Assembly (NCBI GenBank): GCA_951394405.1
Contig: OX596338.1
Location: 3,038,001 to 3,102,000 of the forward strand
Length of the DNA stretch: 64,000 nt
Source of the DNA: Coprinellus micaceus
Taxonomy: Eukaryota; Basidiomycota; Agaricomycetes; Agaricales; Psathyrellaceae
Direction: 5' to 3'
Below are positions 48,498 through 59,247 of the stretch, one piece after another. Every line of letters starts with the position of its first letter. Within the stretch, counting starts at the first letter, position 1. The position numbers and the translations under genes were made by a program. The notes under the pieces are model-generated. The model was not told where the DNA came from and did no database searches. It was given only the letters and a program-made list of their open reading frames with translations.

Positions 48498-49078
48498 TGC
48501 CGTTGGCGACAGTGCGTTTGGCACTTCACATCCGCCGCCCCCGATATTAAGCGCTGACGCCGCTGGACACTCCATTTAGGATACAGGACACTTTCACGAC
48601 TTGCAACCATTCTCTTCGTTTGGTTCGTATTGACTTCCGTCGGAGCGCTTGACGCCACACGCTAATCACTTTTGTATTGCAATAGGCCGACCAACTTGTA
48701 TGTCTTCTGTGACACGGGACAGTTTCCTTTCACGACTGATCGACGTTCGGCGAAAAAGGTCCAATGTGACGATCGCTTCTGCAAGTTCAGCTCCTCCCAT
48801 CCTGCAGATTGCGGATCTGAATGTCGGACAACTTGTTGGCAATAGTGGGTCCCTTTCACTCCTATGCGACTTATTTACGTGTTTCTGACCCCTTTGTTCT
48901 CTCGTTATCGCTCCCTTCAGCCGTCAATTCCCTGAGCAGATCAGTAAGTCTGTTTTGCTATTCGTCCGGCTGGCTCGTAGTAACAAACCCTCCGTGCTTC
49001 TTTATAGATCGCACACTTAACCGTCCGTGCCCTACCTGTGCAGCTGGCGGCGGAGGGGCGGGGCGAGGGGTCGCCTAG
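48498..49078 (+). CDS. Cysteine-rich miniprotein, Cx4CxFSSxH family
   Basis: The reliable part is 48690-49078. The first exon there reads PTNLYVFCDTGQFPFTTDRR, then SAKKVQCDDRFCKFSSSHPA and DCGSECRTTCWQ. This joins to YRQFPEQ and then NRTLNRPCPTC before a Gly/Ala-rich end (stop at 49076-49078). The last two introns (about 48844-48918 and 48942-49007) have GT-AG ends and keep frame. An upstream exon with TTCNHSLRL supplies a CxH pair, and a possible start is MCRWRQ at 48498. The 5' splicing was not solved. The pattern CxH ... Cx4CxFSSxH ... C ... C ... CPxC matches the complete 92-aa gene at 54313-54711, which is the main support. Zinc binding is inferred; function is unknown. Confidence 0.55.
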
Positions 49079-50358
49079 AGGCTGGGCTGCGGGTGTTGTT
49101 GTGTTGACCTCGTTGCATCTTTCTTCTTTCCTCTTCCTAGACATAGATTTCCGTTCACCACCCACCATATTCCCCGATAATGTACATACTTTTTGGCTTA
49201 CCTCTGACGCATTTGCATGGGCCCTCGGTGCATTCGTAGCGCGTTCCTAAACTCCGTCGCCGTTGCCTCATACAGAGTCCGGATGAGCCGTTGTGGCTGA
49301 AGTTGGCTGTCTCTCGGTGTTGAGGGCCCCTGAATGACGTGTTTGGGAGGGCAGGAGCTACTTTCAGCCACCATGCTGTTGCCTCGAGCCCATCGACTCC
49401 GCACTATTCGAATTCTTGGATGATTTTGGCTTCCATTGATTCGGCCACAGTGTGATTCACGAGTGCTCTTGGGAAAAGCCATGATAAGGAAGATTTCGTC
49501 GCAATTAGGCCTTGGACGACGAGTGTGAAGAGCATAAAAGCGCGGTGATAAACTGCGACTGCGTTGGGAGATCGCAGGGAGGGTGGTATGGCAGCCGAGG
49601 GCGCAGCGCAGCAGGATCTCTGCCGTTGGGCCGGAGCTCAGCTGACATTTGGCTGGACCTCGACCTTCAATGAACAATCCGTGGCACCGGCGATCGAGCT
49701 GACGCCAACGCCTCCTCGATGGGGTAACCCAGTAGTATGTTTACTACTGAGACTGAGGCAAGCCTTTATCGCACGTTTTCTCGCCACGACATCCGGTGCG
49801 GTGGGTCGACAGCAGCGGGGGGCACCCAAGCAACGTTGCGATTTGGCCGCTGCTTTACCGAAAGTTCATATGGTGCGATAAAGGAAGATCCGGAGTACGG
49901 TGGTGTCTTCTGATACTGTTTCTTTGGGCGCGCGAAGCGCGTTTTCGTGGAAGGAATATTGGAAAGGGGAAGGTGCAAGCATGGTGCGATGGCTTGTTAC
50001 TGTTCCTGTCTATGGAAATGGCACAGAGGCCCCGAAACGGGGCAAATATCGTTGACAAAGGTGGCAAGAAATCAGAGAAACCCGAGGACCTTCCCAGTGC
50101 ACCGAAAGGCGGCTCTGGGAGGCGGCGCCGATATTTTATGTGATTGTGGAGGCTCAAGCTCGAGGCAGTCCGATGGCGGAATCAAACAGAGTCCCACTCG
50201 AGACCACCACCGGATCAAAATCCAAAAAGGGAGGAATACTGATCGCATGTTGGCTGCTCTCGCTCAGGCTCTTGCACCGAAACGACGAGGTCGGTCTCCA
50301 CAGTCTTGCCTGCTTGACGCTCCTCTGGTCGCCGGCCGACTGCTTGAGGTCTTAGATC
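49079..50358. other. Intergenic between the cysteine-rich gene and the cyclin gene
   Basis: 1.28 kb. An in-frame stretch at 49010-49250 (ending ALGAFVARS) is open, but it overlaps the last exon of the cysteine-rich gene in another frame and is not preferred. Nothing else was recognised. Confidence 0.45.
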
Positions 50359-51729
50359 ATGTCGACAATGTCAACATCTCAATGGCTCTTTCCCTTGAAT
50401 AGCCTAGAGTTGACCCCGTCGGTATGTTCACTGGAGAAGGAGCTGTACGACCGAGCACGAGGCGTAGAGTTCCTCTTCCGTCTGGGCTCGTCGCTGCAGC
50501 TGTATGTTCATATCGGGCTCCTTACTTGCCGAGTCTGGCTGATAGTAAACTGCGCACGGTAGTCCGACTTCCGCCCTTTGCACCGCTGCAACATGGTTTC
50601 ATAGATTCTACATGAGGTATTCGATGGAAGAGTTTCATCGGCAGGTATGTTCCCAGCAACCCCTTTTTCATATCTCGCTCCAATCCATTCGTAGGATGTC
50701 GCTGCGGCCTGTATTTTTCTTGCCACAAAGACTGAGGAATGCGGCCGGAAGCTTGTGGACGTTGCACGGATTTATCAGACCAAGGTCCTCAACCTCGAGC
50801 CGAAACAAATTCCAGAAGACAGCCAGGTGCGTTCGCGAAGCGCACGTTTAATCGCCACAGTCACCCACCCTTCGATCTGTTTTGCAGGAAGTTAATGAAC
50901 GAAGTGCAGCAATCCTGCAGACGGAAGAAGTCTTGCTAGAGGCGCTTTGCTTTGATTTCTTTGTCGAGAGCCCACATGCCGAACTTGTGGACCTCTTTGA
51001 TTCTTGCGAAAGTCCGCCCCCGGTCCAGGAATTCGCGTGGAGCCTGGCCCACGACTCGTATGTGCCTTATCGGTCTAGCCGACAGCATCTAACTCCGTTC
51101 ATAAGTTATCGAACACCACTGTCCGTACTACATCCCCCGAGAATCGTAGCTACGGCCTGCTACGTTCTCGCGCAGCGTGTATTCGACGGTCCGAACTCTC
51201 CATCGCTTGACGCAAGAATATCCGCGACATCACCTTCCTCTCATTTGCCAACACCTCCTTCACACAAGCCTCCGTCTCCGGACGCGACACGCGTCGTCGT
51301 GGAACGCTACGCCTTTAACGAAGTTGAACTCGCAGGGATCGCAGGTAATATGCCCACCCTTTTGGTTCGACAAAGAAGTCCCTCACCGCAAATCCCTCCT
51401 AGATGCACTTCATATCCTCCTTGAGTTTTACTCATCCCAGGACGAAAATACCTTTCCATACCTGTCAAACATAGCATCCGTAAGCTGTGAAGAGTTCGCT
51501 AAAACTCAGATCGTCTTCCTAACACTGATCAAAGGTCCCTGCTCCCGCGAAGGCGACTTCACGGCCCCGGTTCTACGTCCCTGCCAACCAAATTAATCAT
51601 ATACCGCCGCAGCCCGCGAACCATGGCCAGACCTCTCCTGAAGACTCCCTGGGACGCACTCCGAGCTCAATCCACGGTGGTAGAAGCCCTGACCCCACCC
51701 CTCGAAACTCTCAGAACCCTCAGCCATAA
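50359..51729 (+). CDS. Transcription-type cyclin (cyclin K/L/T-like)
   Basis: The start is MSTMSTSQWLFPLNSLELTP. The first cyclin fold reads EKELYDRARGVEFLFRLGSS, ALCTAATWFHRFYMRYSMEE, FHRQDVAAACIFLATKTEEC and GRKLVDVARIYQTK. The second fold includes LLEALCFDFFVESPHAELVD and RTPLSVLHPPRIVATACYVL, then DALHILLEFYSSQDE after a 59-nt intron. Between them lies a Ser/Pro linker with LPTPPSHKPPSPDATR. The tail (VPAPAKATSRPRFY to NSQNPQP) is Pro/Ser-rich. Such cyclins partner with CDKs that phosphorylate the RNA polymerase II C-terminal domain (Ctk1 or Cdk9 type). Assignment to one subtype is not possible by eye. Confidence 0.85.
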
Positions 51730-51849
51730 TCCACACATGAAGTATCACGGTTGAAGTTCTTCTATCTATGTTGCACAGGCATTACCATGGCGCAAGGCCC
51801 ATACACTTTATATTTACCACGGAATCGATCGTCGCCACCTGGCCTCGCG

Positions 51850-53746
51850 CTAATACAGCCAGCTACCAACTAAATCAGCCTCCTCTCCCCGTAAACGAGG
51901 TTCGCGGAAGACTTGGATGACGTAGGGTATCGTGTCCATAGGATCGACGAACCACTCCGATGTCTCGATCTCGGCTTTACTTCGACTTCCCTCCGCCAAG
52001 GTTGTCCTTATCCAGTCTTCGATGGCCGGGTTGCAGTTCTTTTTTTGTGGGTCGTACATTTTGGTCTCGTAGACACATTCGCCTTGGGAAAACGACCAGA
52101 GACTTGGGCATACTTCAGCCGAGTCCTCGCTATCTGTGACGGAGTGGAGTGGGGCAAGAGATACGATTCGGAGAGGATCAGCAGGAGAGAGAGAATTGAA
52201 ACAACGATCACCCGAGACGAACCTATCATACTGCCTCCCCAGCTCGAATCCGAGTCTTCTGGATCAAGGCACTGGTGCGGTAGCCTCGGCGGGTGGACTT
52301 TGGCGGGAAACTTGTAAAACGGCTCAGATACCTAGATGAAACAAGAACAGGCATGAGATCCTCGTTGCTTTCATACGGAAGGGTTAGCCGTAGCAGCTGC
52401 CATTATGGACTTCCCGCGAGACTCAGACGATCGTGCGTCGAGCTACGGTTGCGAAGCTCATGGTGAAAGAAATGAGATCAAGCTCGTCACTTACCGGAGG
52501 CGGCACGTACCCCCCATCGATGCCCATAGCCGAGATCGCCCAGTACGATAGCATCTCGACGACCGTCGGAACTTTGCTATCGAATGGGATAACTTGCGAT
52601 GTCCAGGCCGTACTATAGCCTACGCACATTCAACGCGTCGTCAGCCTATCGGGCTAAGTTCGTGGGGTGCCGCACGATAGGCCTTCAGGCAATCACGCTG
52701 ATCATGAATCACTCGTACCTGGACTGAATACTCCAAATACCCAGTGCGTATAAGAAGTGAGGACGAAGTAGTGGATCTTCTCCCGAGCACACGAGTCCCA
52801 AACCTGGTATACGGCTATGAGAAGTTGGTGCCGCGGGAGTAGACAGGTCAACTGACCTTGGCCCACAAGCGGTCTTTGGCCTCGTCGAGACATTCTGGGA
52901 ATTCGTCTCCCGGGTGCATGAAGGGTGGAAACTGCGAAGTTGTGATAACGTGAGCGATGAGGAATATGCGATGCGATAGGAGGAGACAAAAACATACGGT
53001 ACGGGAGTCAGCGAACTCGTGTAAGTCCCGTTCAGTGAGAATCCACGGGGGTTGAACCGCGACTAGCATCCGTTTCTCGTTTAAACCGCGCCGCTCCCTC
53101 TCTCGAGAACGAGTAAATCGGCCAAGGTTCATGGACCATGTGTATGTGGCAAATAAATGGCTGTCTGGCTCTGGGTCGTCAGGAGACCCAGGCTGAAAGG
53201 ACCACGATTTTGTCTCAGGGACGGACAAGTGGAGTATCCTTTTCACGGTTGCGAAGGGAAACTTTTCGAGCCACGGTGTGACCCTAAGCGAAGATTTGAG
53301 AGGCTGAACTCCCCATTTGAGAAGTGGTATAACTTACCCCTGTATATACTCAGGTCGTGGGTTCAAGGCGGAATGGAAATACGGTGGACTGGAGTGGCGA
53401 ATGTTGCTCAACCGTCTGGTGACCCCAACGCTTGTGGCGGGGACCAAAGAATCGAGGCCTAAAGAAATGAAAGTTAGAGCTAACCAGCATCGCCGGGTCA
53501 CTAGGGGTGGGTGTGTAGCTCACATTTCTCCAGAGCAAACCAGATGGAGTCATGAAGTCCATGAATGCTCTCGAACCGGCGATACGTCTCTGGCCGCACA
53601 GAGAGGTGGTTCCGATGGCTGACGTGACCTTTGGGAGGAAGGATAGGATCGTTCTCTTGATACCCAAGTGGAGGGAGGATGCAGTCCCTCAAATGTTGCC
53701 GGAAATCAGGGATGCCATCGGGCTGGATTCTGAAGTAGTACGCCAT
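51850..53746 (-). CDS. Uncharacterised conserved-looking protein
   Basis: The start is MAYYFRIQPDGIPDFRQHLR. Exons then read HRNHLSVRPETYRRFESIHG, LDSLVPATSVGVTRRLSNIR, VTPWLEKFPFATVKRILHLS and ERRGLNEKRMLVAVQPPWIL. FPPFMHPGDEFPECLDEAKD, HYFVLTSYTHWVFGVFSPG, IPFDSKVPTVVEMLSYWAIS and AMGIDGGYVPPPVSDE follow. The last exon ends FREPRLRGEEADLVGSWLY. The FVLTSYxxWVFGxFSPG and PTVVEMLxYW blocks remind me of a repeated basidiomycete hypothetical family of about 400 residues, but I cannot name a domain. There is no signal peptide or TM segment. Exon borders in the 52000-52450 part are approximate. Confidence 0.65.
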
Positions 53747-54312
53747 TGGTGGAGGTGGGAAACAAGTGAGGAGTGGAACCAGTCAAAAGAGCACCATGTC
53801 GTTGACAAGACCTTTAAGTAGTAGCCAGTGTGCACAGCGTCACGCCCAAGTAGCCTTTGTGGCGGCGAGTGTTTGAAATACAAGGCCCGTTGCTTCATGT
53901 CTCGACGTCGCGCAAGAAGCGCCGGTGGATGTTCAAGTACAAGCCACGCTTTCCTAGTTTGGTACAAGGTCGCGCGCAAGCGCCCGTGGCGGACCTCCAA
54001 ACCTCGCGCATGGAAACGCCGCGTGGTCACAATGTCGATGGTATTGGGACTAAGAGTGGCATAGAGAGATAGTTACTAAGACTAAGATAAATACAATACA
54101 GATTAGTGACACGTCCAGAGGGTATTCATAGGATTATAGAGCGGGTATCATAAGCAAATCTCAAGACCGGAAAACCGAAAGCAGAACTGAGTGCCCAAAA
54201 CCCAGAAACCGAATGACCGAAACCCAAGAGATAGTGTATAGACCGGTACCAGCGGTGTTGTCGTCATAATAGATGGGAGGTTGTGTGCGGCACGTTCCAG
54301 AGGAGGAAGTGT
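53747..54312. other. Intergenic between two minus-strand genes
   Basis: 566 bp. A plus-strand frame at 53857-54072 contains a basic stretch but has no supporting motif or splice pattern. A short ACCGAAA-like imperfect repetition occurs near 54165-54230. Nothing else was recognised. Confidence 0.45.
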
Positions 54313-54711
54313 TCACGATTGAGCGAGCTGCTTTGAGGGGTGTGGACCAATGGGCCCGCCCAGCTTTTTTATGTGGATACAATTCGGGCAGCACGCTGGG
54401 CTAACCCGGATCGGGTTCTTCACTGGGGTCGCCATCAAACGGATGCACTGCGAATGGCGGCAGCCTAAGTAGTGGGACCACGTCAAGAACCGAACATGCC
54501 TTGCCACGACACAGAGGTTACTTACCGACTGGGTGCGCATGTCGAGAGCTGAACAGACAATCGTTTTTCAGGCAATCCACAGTCCGCGTCGCCATTTCCA
54601 CGAAGTGGAAGCACTGGGTGTGGTAGCGCCCGTCGATGATCTAGAGGGTGGCAATTCATTATGGCGACGTGGAAGGGGGGTGACAGCAGCGGCACATACG
54701 TTGTGGCACAT
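54313..54711 (-). CDS. Cysteine-rich miniprotein, Cx4CxFSSxH family (92 aa)
   Basis: Three exons (54700-54711, 54526-54640, 54313-54464) total 93 codons including the stop. The first exon encodes only MCHN. The protein continues IIDGRYHTQCFHFVEMATRT, VDCLKNDCLFSSRHAHPVGC and RHSQCIRLMATPVKNPIRV, then SPACCPNCIHIKKLGG and a short Lys/Gln tail. Eight to nine Cys with interspersed His suggest zinc binding rather than disulphides, since there is no signal peptide. The pattern CxH, Cx4C, FSSxH, C, C, CPxC is shared with the gene at 48498-49078. No domain name is known to me. Confidence 0.78.
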
Positions 54712-55436
54712 GGCGATGTCCAGAAAAGAGAAATATGAAGTCTAAAGAGCTGCGAGGGGAATGTTGGGCATGGAAACTCAGACTGTGCACCAGCGCAATT
54801 TAAACGGGGCAGAGTTGCCTGCAGGCAACCCAGCCGTCGCCGCATCGTGTGCAATAGGTCAGCACCATACGAGCGAGGCGATCGGAACGTGCCGATCCCT
54901 AAGTTTAGGAGACCGAACAGAGGCCCCCTCTTCCCTAATCCACCACTTCGCAGATATGCTCCGGGGTTCGATAAACGCATAGATGCGTCCCTCTTCAAGA
55001 TTCCAGGTCGATAGGTGTGGTCATGCTGCTCCTAGATGCTTCCAGTTCCACGTAAATGAAGCCGTCCAAGAATACTCCAGCCCTATAGTCACCGAGAAGC
55101 TCACCGACTTGGAAATTCTGCCCGGCGCAGGCGCTTCACTGGGTGGATATCAGTCAGATGAGTTCAGGGACAGATACGGTGGCCGTTGTACGTGCAGGGA
55201 CGTCTGGGCTGAAGTGAGCTGACGCTGGCATTCAGGACTTTCATGTAAGTTGAAACTTGACCGGTTAACAAATGGGCGACACCGGATTGCTGGTGATACT
55301 TCAGACTCGACGGAACTAACTTCCTGCCAGCTATGACGAGACAGCTGACGATACGCTTTGCCACCAAGGTCCGATATCTTGCGTGGGGCTCCACCCCAAG
55401 TAAAATGTGGATTAAGTGAAAAGGTAGGTAGTAACT
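54712..55436. other. Intergenic between the cysteine-rich gene and bS21m
   Basis: 725 bp holding the promoter of the cysteine-rich gene and the 3' flank of bS21m. No convincing coding frame. Confidence 0.45.
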
Positions 55437-56068
55437 CTATGCTCCTCTGTTACGAATTTTCGTGACCAGCTGGACCTTCTTGCGAACCTGAACCGTGGAG
55501 AATAACGTTACAAACGGAAATAGAGCTATGAACTGACGAGACGCACCTCATTCGCAAACTGTTTTCTCCACCGCTCGCTCGTCAGCCTGCGGAGCTTTTC
55601 GCCCCTCTTCTCATGTCGCCGCTGCAGTCGAAGGTAATACCGGACTCTGTTACGAGCCAGGGTGCCGTCCAGGTTACGAATGGCGTCGCCGACCCTTCCT
55701 GGGGAGACAGTAACGCTTCGGCCTGACCAACATATTGAGAACGACGGGGGTTGGATCATCAGAGAAGCCAACTCACCCGAGTACGCATGCGCTGGTGGTA
55801 GTCGCTCCGCCTCAGCCAGGGCATTCGTCGACTGCTCCTTCCACGTCTGGTCCATGGATGTCACCTGCCTAGGAGCTTCATAGCTAGGGACGATATCTGG
55901 CGCGACCCTCAAAATGGTTTCGAGGATGTTTGAGCGGCCAGAATTGGAGTGGACGGCCCGGAACGCTGCAAAGGACGCGGAGACGGGAGCTCTGAACGGT
56001 GAAGGACGCGTCAGGGCTGTCCTGCTAGCTATTGGCGAACATGACTGAAAGAGTCGCTGGGCGAACAT
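55437..56068 (-). CDS. MRP21: Mitochondrial small-subunit ribosomal protein bS21m (Mrp21)
   Basis: Three exons (55777-56068, 55547-55722, 55437-55487) give 172 aa. The N-terminus MFAQRLFQSCSPIASRTALT, continuing in Arg/Ser/Ala-rich sequence, is a mitochondrial presequence. The conserved S21 core is GRSVTVSPGRVGDAIRNLDG, then ARNRVRYYLRLQRRHEKRGE and RLTSERWRKQFANEV. It ends RKKVQLVTKIRNRGA, as in fungal homologues. It acts in the mitochondrial ribosome small subunit. The start codon is 144 bp from the divergent GIR2 gene. Confidence 0.94.
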
Positions 56069-56212
56069 GGCGGAGAGCTTCAGATTCTGGGCGTGCAGCA
56101 ACGGAACAGTGAAATTGCGCCACGTGACATGGTCCGGCGGCTGCCACAAGACGGGAATAATAAATATTAGATCTTGGATTGAGAGCTCTTGGGTCTTCAC
56201 GTCGCGCCGACC
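56069..56212. promoter_or_regulatory. Divergent promoter between bS21m and GIR2
   Basis: A 144-bp head-to-head spacer between start codons, AT-rich near 56157-56170. No distinct element was identified. Confidence 0.45.
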
Positions 56213-57314
56213 ATGGCTTCAGAGACGCTCCTGGAAGAGCTCGAGGTCAGCAACATTAGTGTTCACCGTCGTTTGTTCTCCGTGCCCACCATTCCCTAGG
56301 TCCTGGAAGCGATTTATCCGACGGAACTCGAGAGTTCGTGCAATCGGCCATCACCCTGACCCTTCAAGTTCGAACTGAGGATGATATTGTGAAGGAATCT
56401 CTGATACCGACTTGCAAATCGAGGCGGAGCAAGATGAGCTGCTGGAAGGATATCCTGCCAGTGAGTTATACTCTTCGCCTTCTGGCAACCCACTTGGACG
56501 TAGAACTCATGACATACGCTTTCACTTTCGCTCGCTTTCACTTCCACTAGTCAAGCTCCTGCTCTCGGTGCACTATCCTGATGCATACCCGGACGTGCTG
56601 CCAGAACTCAATTTGACCACAGTCGAGGGTGGTGTCACTGACGGCGAGATCGATGCTCTAATCCGAGATTTGTCGACTATTGTGAGCATAGTCATGGTGT
56701 CTGTACCTCGTGCTTCAGCTAACCCTCCCAGGGCGAAGAAAATCTCGGGATGGCGATGACATTCACCCTCGTCTCCCACCTCCGTGAGCTACTATCAAAA
56801 CTCTCCCGATCGAAGAAAGAAGAGCAGGACAGGCTTGAGAAAGAGTTGGAGCGTCTACAACTCGAGGTACGGACGCGATCCATTCGCGCTCCACTCTTTC
56901 GTACAAAAACTATCGCTGATTCTGCCGTGAAGGAAGAGGAAGCTAAAACACGCGGCACGCCTGTGACGTTGGACTCCTTCAAAGTGTGGAAGGCCAAGTT
57001 CGACAAGGAAATGGACCAAAAGAAAGCTCAGGAAGAGCAAGAGAAGCTCAAGGAGCTAACGCCGAAGGAGCGGGAAGAGTTCAAGAAAACCCAAACGAGA
57101 TTAAGTGGTTAGTGCATTCCAGCTCTTCTTGGGCAGCGTGCTTATGAGCCCGCGATCATCAGGTCGCCAGCTGTTCGAGCGTAACAAGGATGCCGCGGCC
57201 CAAGACGAAGAACTCATCGAAGAGGGTACGGTTTCGGTAGACATCAGCCAGTACGAACGGACAAAGGAAGAAGAAGAGCAGGATGAAGGCATCACCTTCA
57301 GTGACAGCGATTAA
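56213..57314 (+). CDS. GIR2: RWD-domain protein Gir2/RWDD1 (DFRP2)
   Basis: The start MASETLLEELE splices to VLEAIYPTELE, the RWD opening. ISDTDLQIEAEQDELLEGYP, KLLLSVHYPDAYPDVLPELN and the diagnostic GEENLGMAMTFTLVSHLREL follow. A long charged helix ends the RWD region. The C-terminal part (TPVTLDSFKVWKAKFDKEM, LSGRQLFERNKDAAAQDEEL, then an acidic end ITFSDSD) matches the DRG-family regulatory region. Gir2 binds the GTPase Rbg2 (DRG2) and, through its RWD domain, Gcn1. It therefore modulates translation and Gcn2 activation, thematically close to the GCN3 gene 9 kb upstream. An intron at about 56332-56399 was inferred from frame. Confidence 0.92.
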
Positions 57315-57438
57315 GTGTGTGTACAGCTATTGAATGTCCTCTATGAGTTATGCTATTAAGTGACGATGCATGCAAGATGTCTAGGTGGATCATATGATGA
57401 AACGGAATAGCTTGGTATTGTGAAGGCCCTGTAAACTC

Positions 57439-59247
57439 TCACAGTCCCTGCAGGATTCCAACCTCTCCGCCATTGCCCTCCACAACACGGATCTTCTCCT
57501 TCATTTCTTTCGACCCCAGGTGGGGCATTCCTTCTTCCCTCAACCACCCCTCTTCGTCGACGAACATTCTCCGAGGATTTGACCCTTGCTCGATGATATA
57601 ATCCTCGCCCATCAATTTCAACCACTCGAGGACCGGACGGTTAGTCCACCTATCAACAAAACCATCACCAGCTGTGAACCAACCAAGGTGACCCCCTCCC
57701 CGAGTCAGGCGAATCGCAACCAGTCCGTTGGTCACCCCGTCGATGGGAACGCGAGTAACCACAGGATCGTCGTCCGCGTTGATACCCAGGAAAGGTACAG
57801 TGATGTTAGGGATCACCCTGTCGCTGGAGCCCCACACGTAGTAATCATCAGAACTGGGGAAAGGGAAGTGTGGGGGAGGTCCACCACCTATTCTGGTGAA
57901 CGCTTCGTCAAACTGCTCCAGAGTGGGGTTCTTAAGCGTGAGGGCATTCTTTGCGGCAATGCATACATAGTGCGTCGGATCCGCTGTGAGCGAGGCCTCG
58001 TGCTTGCGCAAGAGATTCAAGAGATTACCGCCCATTCCCTTGGAGTAAATGTGCTTCCCGATGAAGGTGTTCAAAAGCCTGGCAAATGGAGTCAGATACT
58101 GGTGCGGCGATAGGGGCGGAGGAAATAGGTAAGGACGAACCCATGATTATTGTGCTGGAGGTTCCATGGCTTCGGAATTTCTGAAATTAGCAAAACGCGT
58201 GTTTGGGAAGAGGCTAGATCCACATACGCATGCAAGGGCACAGACCGAATGGAGTCGAGTTTCCGCACCTTCCTCGCCTAAATACCGCGTTAGGACGTTG
58301 GATCCAAGGGAGAAACCAAGACCTAAGAGCCGAGCATCGGGGAACTGTCGCGATATGAAGGCTAGTGCGTTTCGTGTATCGTCAGTGTGTCCGGCAGAAT
58401 ACAGCCGCGGGCTCGTGACAGGCACTCCCGTAGGTAATATTGAGAAAACGTCACTCCGGTTCGGGGTGGGGCAGTTACTCACAGCCTCTGAAGTTGATAA
58501 CGATAGCACGGTACCCAAGGCCCCCTTTCTCGACAGGTGCACAAGCGCGGGACAAGATCGCTCTGACATATGGTTCATATGACCCTGGAGACCGGTTAAA
58601 GGTAACGATAAATGAGACAGGGAGCGACTCACCTCCAGTCAAACCGTGCTGGACCACGACGATGGGGGCATCTTCCCTCACCGAAGCCTGATTCAGGGGG
58701 GCGAAGTCGAGGCCGCTTTTCTGAAGTCAAACAACGTCCGATAGTACATTGGTATAATTAGCGTACAGCGTGCCACCGTCAGGTGTCTGAATATATTTCC
58801 TTGGACGCAACAATTCTCAGCTAGATGTAAGGCGGAGGCGGGGGACTGGACATACCGAACGTACGACATGCGATCTACCGTCGTGAAGTCTCCGAAGACG
58901 CAATAAAGCGTCTGCAGGTGTGCACTGACAGCACCCGGTTAGCCTGGTTCCATGTACACATGCTTGGGAAACCAAAATAGGTCAAGGACTTACTTGAAGA
59001 GTTTCCAAAGTGGCTTGAACTCTGTGAAAAGAGAGGGAACTCGAGTCTGCAACAGGGTGCGATAATCCAGCCTCTCCACGCCTCCCTCCCCGCCCCTCTC
59101 ACCCTCCTCTTTTGCCTTCAACTTTTTGACAGACAGAACAGCGGGTTTGCTTGAGAACACGATTGTTGGCGGATGGGGCACTGGCGGCGAGCCCGATACA
59201 GAGAGGATTCCACCCATGAGTGCAAGAATGCTAAGGAAGGCTCCCAT
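57439..59247 (-). CDS. Alpha/beta hydrolase of the YheT/ABHD1-3/Eht1 family
   Basis: The start is MGAFLSILALMGGILSVSGS, a hydrophobic N-terminal anchor. The family blocks are HLQTLYCVFG, then APIVVVQHGLTGG (oxyanion region), GYRAIVINFRGC and VTSPRLYSAGHTDDTRNALA. The nucleophile motif is GLGFSLGSN (GxSxG). The catalytic Asp lies in LGINADDDPVV and the His in RGGGHLGWF. These enzymes include yeast Eht1/Eeb1 (medium-chain ethyl ester synthases/thioesterases) and metazoan ABHD1/2/3 phospholipases; the substrate here cannot be assigned. Several introns interrupt it. The C-terminus ends GNGGEVGILQGL. A TA dinucleotide run lies about 27 bp upstream of the ATG. Confidence 0.92.

Noticed and set aside
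49010..49250. Open frame ending ALGAFVARS with a hydrophobic segment
   Set aside because: It overlaps the last exon of the Cys-rich gene in another frame. The Cys-rich reading has a family match through RPCPTC.
49925..49948. GCGCGAAGCGCG-like palindromic stretch
   Set aside because: A short CpG-rich partial palindrome, not distinct from background.
51346..51404. Exon reading PFWFDKEVPHRKSLL in the cyclin gene
   Set aside because: Removing this stretch as a 59-nt GT-AG intron joins the cyclin fold cleanly (GIA to DALHILLEFY). Keeping it would need a 31-nt intron.
53857..54072. Plus-strand frame with a basic, ribosomal-protein-like stretch (SRKKRRWMFKYKPRF)
   Set aside because: No family motif, no start context and no supporting splice pattern. 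It lies in the upstream flank of a minus-strand gene.
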